The position numbers were made by a program, and so were the translations under genes. Shown piece by piece: positions 26,766 through 35,663 of a stretch of 64,000 nt of DNA. The first letter of the stretch is position 1. Each line of letters starts with the position of its first letter. Under the pieces are notes generated by a model. That model ran no database searches. It was not told the DNA's origin and was given only the letters and a program-made list of their open reading frames with translations. The stretch is from Candidatus Cohnella colombiensis (GTDB lineage Bacteria > Bacillota > Bacilli > Paenibacillales > Paenibacillaceae): assembly GCA_029203125.1 (NCBI GenBank), contig CP119317.1:930001-994000 (forward strand), given 5' to 3'.

Positions 26766-28208
26766 ATGCACCATGAGAGGAAGACTAATTACGAAATGCT
26801 ACACCGATTATCTCGAATTAATATTGTAGGAATACGAGCAGATGTGCTTGCTGGCATTACGACAGTGCTTGCACTGATTCCTGACTCGTTAGCTTTTGCT
26901 TTCATCGCAGGTGTGAACCCGATGATTAGCATTTATTCTTCCATTAGTATACTCATCTTGATCTCGATCTTCGGCGGTCGACCGGCCATGGTTTCATCGA
27001 CAGCAGGGTCGATGGCGGTACTCATGACAGCCCTTGTTGCGCAACATGGCGTAGAGTATTTGTTCGCGGCGACAATCTTGACTGGGGTTATTCAATATTT
27101 GATGGGACTTATGCGCATGGGTAAATTAATGCGATTCGTTCCTCACTCAGTCATTACGGGATTCATTAACTCGCTGGCAATATTGATCTTTGTTTCACAG
27201 CTACGCTATTTCAAAGCGCAATCGTGGGTTATGTATGCCATGGTAGGGGGAACATTGTTAATCATCTACTTGCTGCCGAAGCTTACGAAGGCGATTCCTT
27301 CGCCACTCGTCGCAGTCGCATTCATGACAATCGTGACTGCATTCATGCATCTGAACGTTAACACGGTCGGTGATATAGCGGCAATTGAGCCGATGATTCC
27401 TTTATTCCATATCCCTGCGATTCCTTTTAACCTAGAGACGTTGTGGATTTTGTTGCCTACTGCATTCTCTTTAGCGATTGTTGGATATTCTGAAACTTTA
27501 CTGACGCAGACAATGATCGATGAGATGACAGAAGAGAAGACGAGTAAGGACAAGGAGATGAAAGGTCAAGGCATCGCGAATAGTGTAACTGGATTTTTCG
27601 GAGGGATGGCTGGGTGCGCATTGATCGCAGAATCCGTCATTAATGTGAAAGTCGGCGCGCGAGGGCGACTGTCAACGATTGTGGCAGGATTGATGCTGCT
27701 TCTTTTCGTATTCGTCCTAGACGGAGTGTTGAACATTATACCGATTGCAGCATTAGTCGGGGTAATGATGATGGTTTGTATTGAGATCTTCGATTGGAAA
27801 TATCTCCGCAACATTCGCACGATGCCTATGTCTGACACGATTGTGATGATTATTACTGTTGCGATTGTTGTCGTTACGCACGATTTGGCTAAAGGTGTTA
27901 TAGTGGGTGTGCTGCTGAGCGTACTGCTTCATGCGTATCACACAGCAACTCATTTGCAAATTCATGAGAAGTGGGAAGGCGACGAAAAGGTTTACCGCGT
28001 TCGAGGACCTCTATTCTTCGTTTCGAGCGATACTTTGTTTGAGCGAATCGACTTCGCAGACGAATCGGACAACGTATGTATCGATTTAACGGATGCACAT
28101 GTTTGGGATCATACAGCTAGGCAGACGGTGGACAAAATCGTGACAAGATTATCGGACAAAGGAAAGCGAGTTCGTGTCGTTAACGATAAAAGCTCAAAAA
28201 CTGCATAG
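26766..28208 (+). CDS. SulP family anion transporter with STAS domain
   Basis: About 480 residues (470 if translation begins at ATG 26796). The transport part has ten or more hydrophobic segments, beginning with the family signature region ADVLAGITTVLALIPDSLAFAFIAGVNP, and includes SSTAGSMAVLMTALV. A C-terminal STAS domain of about 90 residues (from FFVSSDTLF, with CIDLTDAHVWD) follows. SulP proteins carry sulfate, bicarbonate or dicarboxylates with Na+ or H+. The substrate cannot be assigned. The frame extends to 26658 through repeat sequence, but neither that region nor the two ATGs has a strong ribosome site, so the start is uncertain. Confidence 0.88.
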   Translation: MHHERKTNYEMLHRLSRINIVGIRADVLAGITTVLALIPDSLAFAFIAGVNPMISIYSSISILILISIFGGRPAMVSSTAGSMAVLMTALVAQHGVEYLFAATILTGVIQYLMGLMRMGKLMRFVPHSVITGFINSLAILIFVSQLRYFKAQSWVMYAMVGGTLLIIYLLPKLTKAIPSPLVAVAFMTIVTAFMHLNVNTVGDIAAIEPMIPLFHIPAIPFNLETLWILLPTAFSLAIVGYSETLLTQTMIDEMTEEKTSKDKEMKGQGIANSVTGFFGGMAGCALIAESVINVKVGARGRLSTIVAGLMLLLFVFVLDGVLNIIPIAALVGVMMMVCIEIFDWKYLRNIRTMPMSDTIVMIITVAIVVVTHDLAKGVIVGVLLSVLLHAYHTATHLQIHEKWEGDEKVYRVRGPLFFVSSDTLFERIDFADESDNVCIDLTDAHVWDHTARQTVDKIVTRLSDKGKRVRVVNDKSSKTA

Positions 28209-28250
28209 AGAGTAATGGTCGACAGATGAGAAATTATAGCTAATGCGGAA

Positions 28251-28289
28251 AAAGCGGTGGAATAGGGTTAATACCTATACCACCGCTTT
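28251..28289. terminator. Bidirectional terminator between SulP and isomerase genes
   Basis: AAAGCGGTGG (28251-28260) pairs with CCACCGCTTT (28280-28289), with inner ATAGG/CCTAT pairing. A-rich and T-rich flanks lie on either side. It separates convergent genes. Confidence 0.8.
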
Positions 28290-28329
28290 CGTATTTGGTC
28301 GAATACACTATACACCTAGCCTCTACTTA

Positions 28330-29211
28330 TTACATTTTATCCCGCAAAAACTGCACTGCTGCACGTATGTCTGCTTCGGGATTGTCACCGACTTCACGTT
28401 CAATGGTTAAGTAGCCCGTATATCCGATGTCCTTTAGTGCTTGCAGGTAAGCATCCCATTTTACTCCGCCCTCGCCAAGCGGAAGCTCTTTGAAGATTTT
28501 GCCCGCCTTAATCATCTCTTCGACTAAATGGTGATCTGCAGATGTATAGCCAAGTGCACCATATACTTCGCGCGGGTCAACTTCCTTCACTCGTATGCCA
28601 TCCTTGGCATGCGTATGCACGATGTAATCGCGCAAAGTGTATACACCTTGCACGGGATCGTCACCGGTAACCATAACCATGTTCGCAGGGTCGAAGTTGA
28701 CGGAAACGCCTTTGCTGCCTAGTCCATCAAGAAATTGCTTCAGATGGGCAGCCGTTTCAGGTCCGGTCTCAATCGCGAAAAAGGCGTTCATGCTCGTTGC
28801 ATAAGTACTTAGCTCTTCACATGCACGGTGCATGGAGTCGTAGATTTCACTGTTCGGATCGTTAGGTACAATTCCGATATGAGTGGTAACGATATTTGTA
28901 CCGAGCTCCACGGCAAGGTCCAATATCCGCTTTGACTTTTCAATTTTCGCTGCATTAACGGTTTTGTCTTGAAAGCCATGACCACCGAGGTCTCCAACGA
29001 GCGCAGTAATATCTAAGCCAAGCGATGAAATGTATGATTTCCAATCTTTACGTGTATCCGTATCAAGATTAGCTGGATCCATCTCTCCTTGAACAGCATA
29101 AATCTGCACCCCGTCAGCCCCTACTTCTTTTGCTTTCACTAGACCTTGGCGAACACCGATTTGAAAGCTGTCTACGATAACGCCTACTTTCCAATGCTGA
29201 TTCACGGTCAT
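28330..29211 (-). CDS. Sugar phosphate isomerase/epimerase family protein A
   Basis: A xylose-isomerase-like TIM-barrel protein of 293 residues. Metal-site-type residues are visible in TTHIG, FFAIETGPE, VNFDPANMVM and VHTHAKDG, and the C-terminus has the GYTGYLTIEREVG pattern. The start at 29211 (MTVNQ) has GAGGTG upstream and lies 5 bases after the stop of the neighbouring isomerase gene. Such proteins isomerise or epimerise sugars, keto-sugars or inositols. The exact reaction is unknown. It is the third gene of an operon with a similar isomerase and a Gfo/Idh/MocA dehydrogenase. Confidence 0.85.
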   Translation of the reverse strand: MTVNQHWKVGVIVDSFQIGVRQGLVKAKEVGADGVQIYAVQGEMDPANLDTDTRKDWKSYISSLGLDITALVGDLGGHGFQDKTVNAAKIEKSKRILDLAVELGTNIVTTHIGIVPNDPNSEIYDSMHRACEELSTYATSMNAFFAIETGPETAAHLKQFLDGLGSKGVSVNFDPANMVMVTGDDPVQGVYTLRDYIVHTHAKDGIRVKEVDPREVYGALGYTSADHHLVEEMIKAGKIFKELPLGEGGVKWDAYLQALKDIGYTGYLTIEREVGDNPEADIRAAVQFLRDKM

Positions 29212-29216
29212 ATTGT

Positions 29217-30068
29217 CTACACCTCGCTCCATATATTTCGCACGTTGTCTAAGGAAATTTGAGTCGCTTGAACGCACGGCTCCATCCCTTCAAATTCGAG
29301 TGACAAATAGCCATTATATCCGGATTGCTTCAAGTGTTTGAGAATGGTACGAATGTCAATGTCACCTTGTCCTGTTATCGCACCGCGCAAATATTGACCG
29401 CCAGCCGACTGAAACCACCCTTCACCAGGATTGAACGAACGACGATAGAAGTCCTTCACATGTACGATCGATGCAAATGGGAGGTTTTTGGCTACAGCGA
29501 CGATCGGTTCTTCATCTACGCACACGAAGTTGCCGATATCGAGTGTCGTTTTGAAGTTGTCTCGGTTGACTTCGTTAACGAGCGCTTGAACGCGGTCGCT
29601 TGCTTGAACATAAAAGCCATGGTTTTCTACACTTGTCGTAATGCCTAGAGGGGCAGCATAATCTGCGATCGCGCGACAAGCCTCCGCTAATCTAGGCAGC
29701 TCCATCAGAAACTGACGAATGGAAATGTCGTTCGAGTATGCGACGTCATGGCGCATAAGGGTTACACCAAGCTGCGCTGCGATATCCACTTCGCGCTTCA
29801 CGCGCTCAATCTCCAATAGATAGGCTTCATCATCCAAACCAGAGAAGTTTGCGCCTATCGCATAGTTTGAGATGTCGATACCCGCATCGGAAGCTCGACG
29901 TTTGAATACAGGAAGCAGTTCAGGTGTTTTCGTGAAATCATAACCCATAGGAACAACCTCAACATGCTCCCCGCCCATACGAGCAATTAATTCGACCGCA
30001 TCGAGGATGTCGAGCTGGCCTTTACTCATTTCCTGCCAGAAGCAGTACGTGCTAATTCCGAGTTTCAT
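29217..30068 (-). CDS. Sugar phosphate isomerase/epimerase family protein B
   Basis: A second xylose-isomerase-like TIM barrel, of 283 residues, only distantly similar to its downstream neighbour. Likely metal ligands are in TSVENHGF (Glu), TTLDIGNFV (Asp), IVHVKDF (His) and SLEFEG (Glu). Its start overlaps the stop of the upstream dehydrogenase by 4 bases (ATGA), so translation is coupled. The pair of isomerases with one dehydrogenase suggests stepwise conversion of an oxidised sugar or cyclitol. The substrate is not identifiable from sequence. Confidence 0.86.
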   Translation of the reverse strand: MKLGISTYCFWQEMSKGQLDILDAVELIARMGGEHVEVVPMGYDFTKTPELLPVFKRRASDAGIDISNYAIGANFSGLDDEAYLLEIERVKREVDIAAQLGVTLMRHDVAYSNDISIRQFLMELPRLAEACRAIADYAAPLGITTSVENHGFYVQASDRVQALVNEVNRDNFKTTLDIGNFVCVDEEPIVAVAKNLPFASIVHVKDFYRRSFNPGEGWFQSAGGQYLRGAITGQGDIDIRTILKHLKQSGYNGYLSLEFEGMEPCVQATQISLDNVRNIWSEV

Positions 30069-31129
30069 AGCTTGATCTCCTCGCCTTTCGCAGCAGATTC
30101 ATATATCGCACACAATATTTTCATGATTTCTACGCCATCTTCGACAGGGCTAAGTGGCTGTTTGCCTTCGCGAATACAGTCAATAAAGTGGTTGATTTCA
30201 CCTTGGAAGGCAGCATCGAATTGGAAGCTTGCGTGATCGGTTTGAGGCGCAATGTTCAAGATCGTATTATGCTTCTCCGAAACGATGGTTAGCGCAGGGT
30301 CGACCTCGAAGCCGCCTTTCTCCCCATAAAGCTTGATCGCACCTTCATCACTTTTCGCGTGCAGTGTGAAGCTCACATCAACGAGCAATGAAGCGCCGTT
30401 CTCAAAGCGTATGAGTGCATTCGCTAAATCTTCAACGGTATTGATCGCAGCGTCATAATCTGCGGCTTTGTAAGAGGATAAATTCCGAACGTTCGAACGG
30501 TTGCCGAGCTTTTTGTAGGTATTGGCACTAACTGTTGTTACCTTTGGCTTGCCCATCAAGTACCAAATCAGATCGATCACGTGTACGCCAAGGTCGATCA
30601 ACGGACCGCCACCTGAGCGTGTAATATCGGAAAACCATCCCCCAGGGTTGCCGAGTCGACGGATGTAAGATGCTTTCCCGTAGTACAGCTCACCAAACTC
30701 ACCATTATCGATGAATTCGCGAAGTAATTGTGCATTTGGATCATAACGACGTACAAATCCGACTTGAAGCAATTTGCCTGTAGCTTGTACAGCCGCTTGC
30801 ACCTCAAGCGCTTCTTCGACGGTGCGACATAGTGGTTTTTCCACTAAAACATGCTTGCCAGCATGAAGTGCATCAATTGCAATTCGAGCATGGGAGTTGT
30901 TCCATGTACAGATGCTAACCGCATCGATGTCTGGATTTGCAAGCAATTCATGATAATCGGTATATACGAGTGAGGCATTGTATTTTTGTGCGGCATTACT
31001 TGCTCTCTCTTCATTGAGATCGCAGGTTGCCACAAGGATGGCATCATTGTTGTTGCTGTAGGCTTTCAAATGTGCGTCGGAAATCGATCCTGTACCGATA
31101 ACTCCGATTCGGAATTGCTTCGAATTCAT
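30065..31129 (-). CDS. Gfo/Idh/MocA family NAD(P)-dependent oxidoreductase
   Basis: This 354-residue protein has an N-terminal Rossmann fold (IGVIGTGSISDAH), the catalytic-lysine motif HVLVEKPLCRT near residue 95, and the C-terminal substrate domain with GGGPLIDLGVHVIDL. Members oxidise hydroxyls of sugars, inositols or their derivatives. ATG 31129 is chosen as start, 11 bases after AAGGAG; the GTG at 31138 is too close to it. It is the first gene of a three-gene operon, divergent from an AraC-type regulator. Confidence 0.92.
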   Translation of the reverse strand: MNSKQFRIGVIGTGSISDAHLKAYSNNNDAILVATCDLNEERASNAAQKYNASLVYTDYHELLANPDIDAVSICTWNNSHARIAIDALHAGKHVLVEKPLCRTVEEALEVQAAVQATGKLLQVGFVRRYDPNAQLLREFIDNGEFGELYYGKASYIRRLGNPGGWFSDITRSGGGPLIDLGVHVIDLIWYLMGKPKVTTVSANTYKKLGNRSNVRNLSSYKAADYDAAINTVEDLANALIRFENGASLLVDVSFTLHAKSDEGAIKLYGEKGGFEVDPALTIVSEKHNTILNIAPQTDHASFQFDAAFQGEINHFIDCIREGKQPLSPVEDGVEIMKILCAIYESAAKGEEIKL

Positions 31130-31255
31130 AGTAGACACGCTCCTTCAATCTCAATTGTCGATTCACAGTTCACTTATAGTATAATTAATATGAGGACAAT
31201 AACCATGTAGAAGCATGCTGATGTTTTGTACAATCGTGCTGGAATTGGAGGGCAT

Positions 31256-32134
31256 ATGCGACAAAGAATTGAAGCGCTTCGAGAACCGATGCCGATGCCT
31301 GATTTTGCTTTTCCCGTGAAGCTGTCGTGGACAGCGTATCAGGAACAGGGTGTAACGCTCTTCCCGCATCATTGGCATGAGCATATCGAGTTTTTGTATT
31401 TTCAATCCGGTCAAGCGGTCATTGAATGCAGCTCGACACCGATTGTATTTCATGCAGGCGAGCTTGCGGTAGTAAACAGTAATGAACTGCATTATGGAGT
31501 GAGCGCTTCAGATGAAGTAACTTACTATGTCTTTATTGTCGATGTGTCATTATTGCACAGCCATGTGGTTGATGCAGTGGAAACAAAGTTCATTACCCCT
31601 ATTTTGCAAAATAAGCTTGTATTCCAAAACCGGATTGTAGATGATATTGAGGTTAGTGCTTGCTTACAAGCATTAATTGAGGGGATAGAAAATAAGCCGA
31701 TCGGCTATGAGCTGTCTACGAAGGCAGAATTGTACAAACTTTTATCGATTCTCGTTCGTAAATATGTGGCGGAAACGACGGACCAAGAAGCGTATCAGCT
31801 TCGTTTCAAGGAGCTAGAGAGACTTGCACCAGTATTTCAATATATAGAGGCACATTACAATGAGAAGTTGAGCGTACAACAGCTGGCAGATTTAGTCGGT
31901 CTCAGTAGGTTCCACTTTAGCAGAATATTCAAGCGAATTACGGACAAGTCTATCGTAGAATATTGTAATCTTGTCCGTATTCAAAATGCGGAGAAGCTAT
32001 TAAGGCAGTCGACGATGAGCATTTCAGAAATTGCGGATGCGATCGGCTTCAATGACATCTATTATTTCAGTAGGGCGTTTAAGGCGATCAAGGGCAAGTC
32101 CCCGTCGATGTGGCGAGAGCTGCAGCATACTTGA
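31256..32134 (+). CDS. AraC family transcriptional regulator with cupin sensor domain
   Basis: A 292-residue protein with an N-terminal cupin-like ligand domain (HHWHEHIEFLYFQSG, typical of sugar-sensing AraC proteins) and a C-terminal pair of helix-turn-helices (LSVQQLADLVGLSRFHFSRIFK and ISEIADAIGFNDIYYFSRAFK segments). It is divergent from the dehydrogenase-isomerase operon, across about 125 AT-rich bases, and most likely controls it. ATG 31256 has GGAGGG upstream at rather tight spacing. A TTG at 31226 is the alternative start. Confidence 0.9.
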   Translation: MRQRIEALREPMPMPDFAFPVKLSWTAYQEQGVTLFPHHWHEHIEFLYFQSGQAVIECSSTPIVFHAGELAVVNSNELHYGVSASDEVTYYVFIVDVSLLHSHVVDAVETKFITPILQNKLVFQNRIVDDIEVSACLQALIEGIENKPIGYELSTKAELYKLLSILVRKYVAETTDQEAYQLRFKELERLAPVFQYIEAHYNEKLSVQQLADLVGLSRFHFSRIFKRITDKSIVEYCNLVRIQNAEKLLRQSTMSISEIADAIGFNDIYYFSRAFKAIKGKSPSMWRELQHT

Positions 32135-32135
32135 A

Positions 32136-32753
32136 TTATTTTTCCGAAGCATATTGAATGACGATGGGGGAGACGATCGCATTTTGTGGCGCCCATTTCG
32201 GAGCTCCATATTTCTCAAGGTAGCCCAATCGATTAAGATCTGCTTGTACACTTTTCTCTTCATTTAATTTCTCTAAAAGCTTCCAACAGCCGTATACATC
32301 ATTTAGTGAACGATGTGCACCTTCAAGCACAATGCCAAATCTGTTGCACATCTCTGTTAAGTTATGAGGATAGAGATGTCTCATACGGCTAATCGTTAAC
32401 GTATCGATGAATGAGTTCGTAAATGTTCGATTAGCTAGACGTGTTAACGCATGATGTAAAAAGGATAAGTCAAACAGGGCGTTATGAGCGACGAGGGTAC
32501 TATTTCCAATGATTCGATTTAAGATGCGAAATGCGGTGTCTTCATCCATCCCGTTCACAAGCTCATCTGCTGTAATGCCAGTAATTTCAGTTATCTTAGG
32601 CGCGAGCTTCCCCTCGAATTTTACGAGTGTACTGAACTGACTAACAACTTCACCGTTATAGCACCGAATGGCTGCCATCTCGATAACGCGATCACGAGCA
32701 GGATCAAGACCACTTGTTTCAAAGTCAAGCACTGTAATATTATTCAAATTCAT
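32136..32753 (-). CDS. DnaQ-like 3'-5' exonuclease (DEDDh)
   Basis: A 205-residue exonuclease with all DEDDh residues: Asp and Glu in VLDFETSGLD, Asp in HNALFDLSFL, and His and Asp in HRSLNDV. It resembles the epsilon/PolC exonuclease domain as a stand-alone protein. A C-terminal tail of about 40 residues (KYGAPKWAPQN...) lies beyond the nuclease fold. GGAGG lies upstream of ATG 32753. A 20-codon 5' frame extension lacks a ribosome site. It converges on the AraC gene with one base between the stops. Confidence 0.88.
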   Translation of the reverse strand: MNLNNITVLDFETSGLDPARDRVIEMAAIRCYNGEVVSQFSTLVKFEGKLAPKITEITGITADELVNGMDEDTAFRILNRIIGNSTLVAHNALFDLSFLHHALTRLANRTFTNSFIDTLTISRMRHLYPHNLTEMCNRFGIVLEGAHRSLNDVYGCWKLLEKLNEEKSVQADLNRLGYLEKYGAPKWAPQNAIVSPIVIQYASEK

Positions 32754-32946
32754 CGAATGATCCTCCGTGTTAACAATTGCTTTTAGCTTACCACAACTGT
32801 CGATATTCGGCATGGCAGAACCATATATGGCGAAAATTTGTATGGCTGGACGCTGCTCTAGCTACTGCTCTTCTGAGCTGTATCGGTTATAATACTAGTG
32901 AATATAAAGGTTCATGGGGAGTATACCAAGAGAAAGTGAGCGCAAT

Positions 32947-33993
32947 ATGACAGAAACGACAGCAGAAGTAAAGCCAACGATAGACGATTGGCGTTCGCTA
33001 TATGAGGCAGCGATTGCATTCAAGCAAAACAGTTGCTGGAATTGGATGAACGAGGACCATATTTTCGGATTGCAAAATCCGTTCAATGGAGAGATCGGGT
33101 ATTGCTGTGTCCTTGGCCAGTTAGGCGAAGTATATGCACTTAGCGTATACCTTGGTGCTGGTGGGTTAGCGGGGATTACGAGGATGCAGCAACAAACAGG
33201 GGGCAAGGGTTCATTCGATATGATTGAGCTTCAGAAATGTTTAATGGCCTCTTTTGATGACCGGAATAGACTTGATTCGTCTAGTCTAAAGATGATTAAG
33301 GAGCTTGGAATGAAGTTTCGGGGTGCGAATGCGTGGCCGAATTTCGTTTCAATGGAGCCTGGTTATTTACCTTGGAAGTTAACCTCGCAGCAGGAGGTTC
33401 AATTTCTTACAATAGCCCTAGAGCAAACGATTGAAGTGTCTAAGCAATATCAATTTCGCATGGAGGAGCTTGCTACTCGTGAAGATGGACAGATGCTCAT
33501 TCTGAAGTCTGAGGGCGATTTGCAACAACTTACGTGGACTGCCGAGTGGCGACAGCCACCTGGAATTGAAGATGCGCTTAAGCCGAAATCCATTAATCCG
33601 ATCTTCAATGAGCTTCTGTTAACGCGATTGTTGAAGAACGTAAAATACAGATCAGGGATTTGGGAGATCGATGCTTTTTTTGCACCGATGCCTATTAATG
33701 AAGAGCCACGGCCTTATTTTCCTAATATCGGTTTAATTCTTGATCAGAATTCGGAACAGATTGTCCACCATGTGCTTGCACAAGGAGCAGGTCAGAAGGT
33801 AGATTTAGCAGAAGAATTTCTACAAGCGGTAAGTCGCCATCTCATGTTGCCGCATGCGGTTTGGGTCGAAGATGAAGAAGCTTATTGGCAGTTACAGCCA
33901 CTTATGGACAAGCTTAATGTACAGTTGGTCCAAGTCGAGGAGCTTACATTGCTCTCAGAAGCGCGCGAAGGAATGTTCCATGCTTTTAGGTAA
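32947..33993 (+). CDS. Uncharacterised protein resembling DUF7309/DUF6930 proteins
   Basis: A soluble protein of 348 residues without a signal peptide or membrane segment. The N-terminal part (WRSLYEAAIAFKQNSCWNWMNEDHIFG, GEIGYCCVLGQLGEVYALSVYLG) and the C-terminal part (PHAVWVEDEEAYWQLQPLMDKL) recall the DUF7309 and DUF6930 domains that often occur together. I recall these from memory and could not check. No catalytic motif is evident. ATG 32947 is preferred, though ATG 32914 is possible. A TATAAT at 32888-32893 may be its -10 element. The next unknown gene follows after 38 bases. Confidence 0.7.
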   Translation: MTETTAEVKPTIDDWRSLYEAAIAFKQNSCWNWMNEDHIFGLQNPFNGEIGYCCVLGQLGEVYALSVYLGAGGLAGITRMQQQTGGKGSFDMIELQKCLMASFDDRNRLDSSSLKMIKELGMKFRGANAWPNFVSMEPGYLPWKLTSQQEVQFLTIALEQTIEVSKQYQFRMEELATREDGQMLILKSEGDLQQLTWTAEWRQPPGIEDALKPKSINPIFNELLLTRLLKNVKYRSGIWEIDAFFAPMPINEEPRPYFPNIGLILDQNSEQIVHHVLAQGAGQKVDLAEEFLQAVSRHLMLPHAVWVEDEEAYWQLQPLMDKLNVQLVQVEELTLLSEAREGMFHAFR

Positions 33994-34031
33994 CTATGAA
34001 TACAGCTTTATATCAAAGAAGGAGGACTACC

Positions 34032-34640
34032 TTGAACCAGACAATTATTGTGAATAACGAATCCGTATCGGTAAGCTTTACGAATTACTATGATTCTGTG
34101 CTCGGAGAGTTTCTATTTCAGCAGGTCATGTGCGATGTGTTTATGCCAAGCAACGAGGTCGTTCCAATTGCGGTGGAGAAAGAGCAAATTCGTCTTATCG
34201 TTGAAGCTTTTAAGCGCAGAAAAGAGCTTCATCAGGAAAATCGTAAAGAGGATTATAAAGGACAAGCAGTGTTCATTATTACTCCAAAAATGCGTTATGA
34301 TCTTCGGTGGTTGAAGGGACCTAAGCCGAAACGTCCACTGACGAAGGAAGCACCACCTAAAGATGACGAAGATGACTTCTCCATAGCAGAATTTATGAAC
34401 TCAATTGAAGCGACTCCGGTGGAAAAAACAATCCATGAATTTACAGACACAAGAAGGAAGCACCTATTAGCTAGTGGGTTTAAGCACGATGCCCCTACTA
34501 ATAAATGGATCAGAAAGGGCATTCGTTTCCCTGATTCAAAGATTGACGTGGCTGCTTCTGATGAGCAATTTGTTGAAGATATGGCGCGACTCGTTATCGC
34601 GGATGAACAAAGTCGTACTAGAAGCCAAACTAAAAAATAA
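34032..34640 (+). CDS. Uncharacterised protein
   Basis: A 202-residue soluble protein that I do not recognise. It has a beta-rich N-terminal half, a charged low-complexity linker (KPKRPLTKEAPPKDDEDD) near residue 108, and a basic C-terminus. The start is TTG 34032, with AAGGAGGACT eight bases upstream. The in-frame ATG at 33996 lacks a ribosome site. It sits 38 bases after the preceding unknown gene and is probably co-transcribed with it. Confidence 0.65.
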   Translation: MNQTIIVNNESVSVSFTNYYDSVLGEFLFQQVMCDVFMPSNEVVPIAVEKEQIRLIVEAFKRRKELHQENRKEDYKGQAVFIITPKMRYDLRWLKGPKPKRPLTKEAPPKDDEDDFSIAEFMNSIEATPVEKTIHEFTDTRRKHLLASGFKHDAPTNKWIRKGIRFPDSKIDVAASDEQFVEDMARLVIADEQSRTRSQTKK

Positions 34641-34698
34641 GGATAGGCACCTCACTCTGTTTGCAGTAATAAGGTAATGAAGAACGGTGGTGAGGAAT

Positions 34699-35517
34699 AT
34701 GGCTGTAGAGGGTTATTCCAATCAGCTTGCGATCCTTCTGGCTGCACTATGTAGTCAAACCTATGCACATTTTGATAACCCCAAAGGGGACATCATTATT
34801 CCACAAGGTTATGAATGGGTTTCCGAATTTTCTGCTAGATCTTTTGCAGGCATAAGAGAGCGATTCGGCTTTATTTTGCAGTCGAATGATTTCATCGTTG
34901 TCGCCTTTCGGGGCACAAGCTCGATGACGGACTGGATTTCTGATGCAATTGCAAGTCAGATCAAATATAAGTATGTGAAAGGCGCTGGTCAAAGCCATCG
35001 CGGTATTACGACTATTTATGATTCAGCTCGCAGATCAATTATGGAGACGCTTAGAAAGCTGTCTTCCTCGAAAGTGCTCCTCATTACGGGTCATAGTCTT
35101 GGAGGGGCGCTCGCAACATTATGTGCCTTAGATGTCGCTGTGAACACAGATTTTCAACCGCCCATTGTATATTCCTATGGAGCGCCAAGGGTTGGAGATT
35201 TGGACTTTGCACGATGCTATGGGGTGTTGGTTGATCAAACCTATCGAATATACAATCGATTCGACGTGGTCCCAACGTTACCTCCCCATGTGTATAAGCC
35301 ACCTCGTTCAGACACAAGCTTTCATTATCTGCATGTTCGCCAAGGTGTCGAGTTGCAGTTCAACAAGGGCTCGATTTCGACGAATCATGTGATCAGCAGT
35401 TACTTCCATGCGTTAGTATTGTTCGACCCAGCCTACACCATAAACCTGGAGCAGACGAGTCCAGGTATAAGCCCAGAGGTTGAACGTGACACGGTCCAAC
35501 CACAACCCGCGAATTAG
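34699..35517 (+). CDS. Class 3 lipase (alpha/beta hydrolase)
   Basis: A 272-residue lipase. The nucleophile Ser133 is in GHSLGG, the acid Asp is in YNRFDVVP near residue 190, and a histidine at about 230 (NHVISSYFH) can complete the triad. The FRGTSSMTDW oxyanion segment near residue 69 is typical of fungal-type class 3 lipases. There is no signal peptide, so it may be cytoplasmic. The start is ATG 34699 with GTGAGGA upstream, or GTG 34687. A terminator overlaps the stop codon. Confidence 0.9.
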   Translation: MAVEGYSNQLAILLAALCSQTYAHFDNPKGDIIIPQGYEWVSEFSARSFAGIRERFGFILQSNDFIVVAFRGTSSMTDWISDAIASQIKYKYVKGAGQSHRGITTIYDSARRSIMETLRKLSSSKVLLITGHSLGGALATLCALDVAVNTDFQPPIVYSYGAPRVGDLDFARCYGVLVDQTYRIYNRFDVVPTLPPHVYKPPRSDTSFHYLHVRQGVELQFNKGSISTNHVISSYFHALVLFDPAYTINLEQTSPGISPEVERDTVQPQPAN

Positions 35518-35533
35518 TTTGCGGGTTTTTTTC
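35504..35533 (+). terminator. Rho-independent terminator of the lipase gene
   Basis: AACCCGC (35504-35510) pairs with GCGGGTT (35521-35527), followed by TTTTTTC. The stop codon lies in the loop. Confidence 0.85.
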
Positions 35534-35663
35534 TATACAGAAAATTGCTGCTATCAAGTGTAATTGCTCGGGTATTTTTCTTAATATAGGAATGCTACAA
35601 TCCGATCAGCTTTACAGAAACGGTGCAGGGTGATGGCCGAATAGAGGTTGGGTGTCGGGACTT

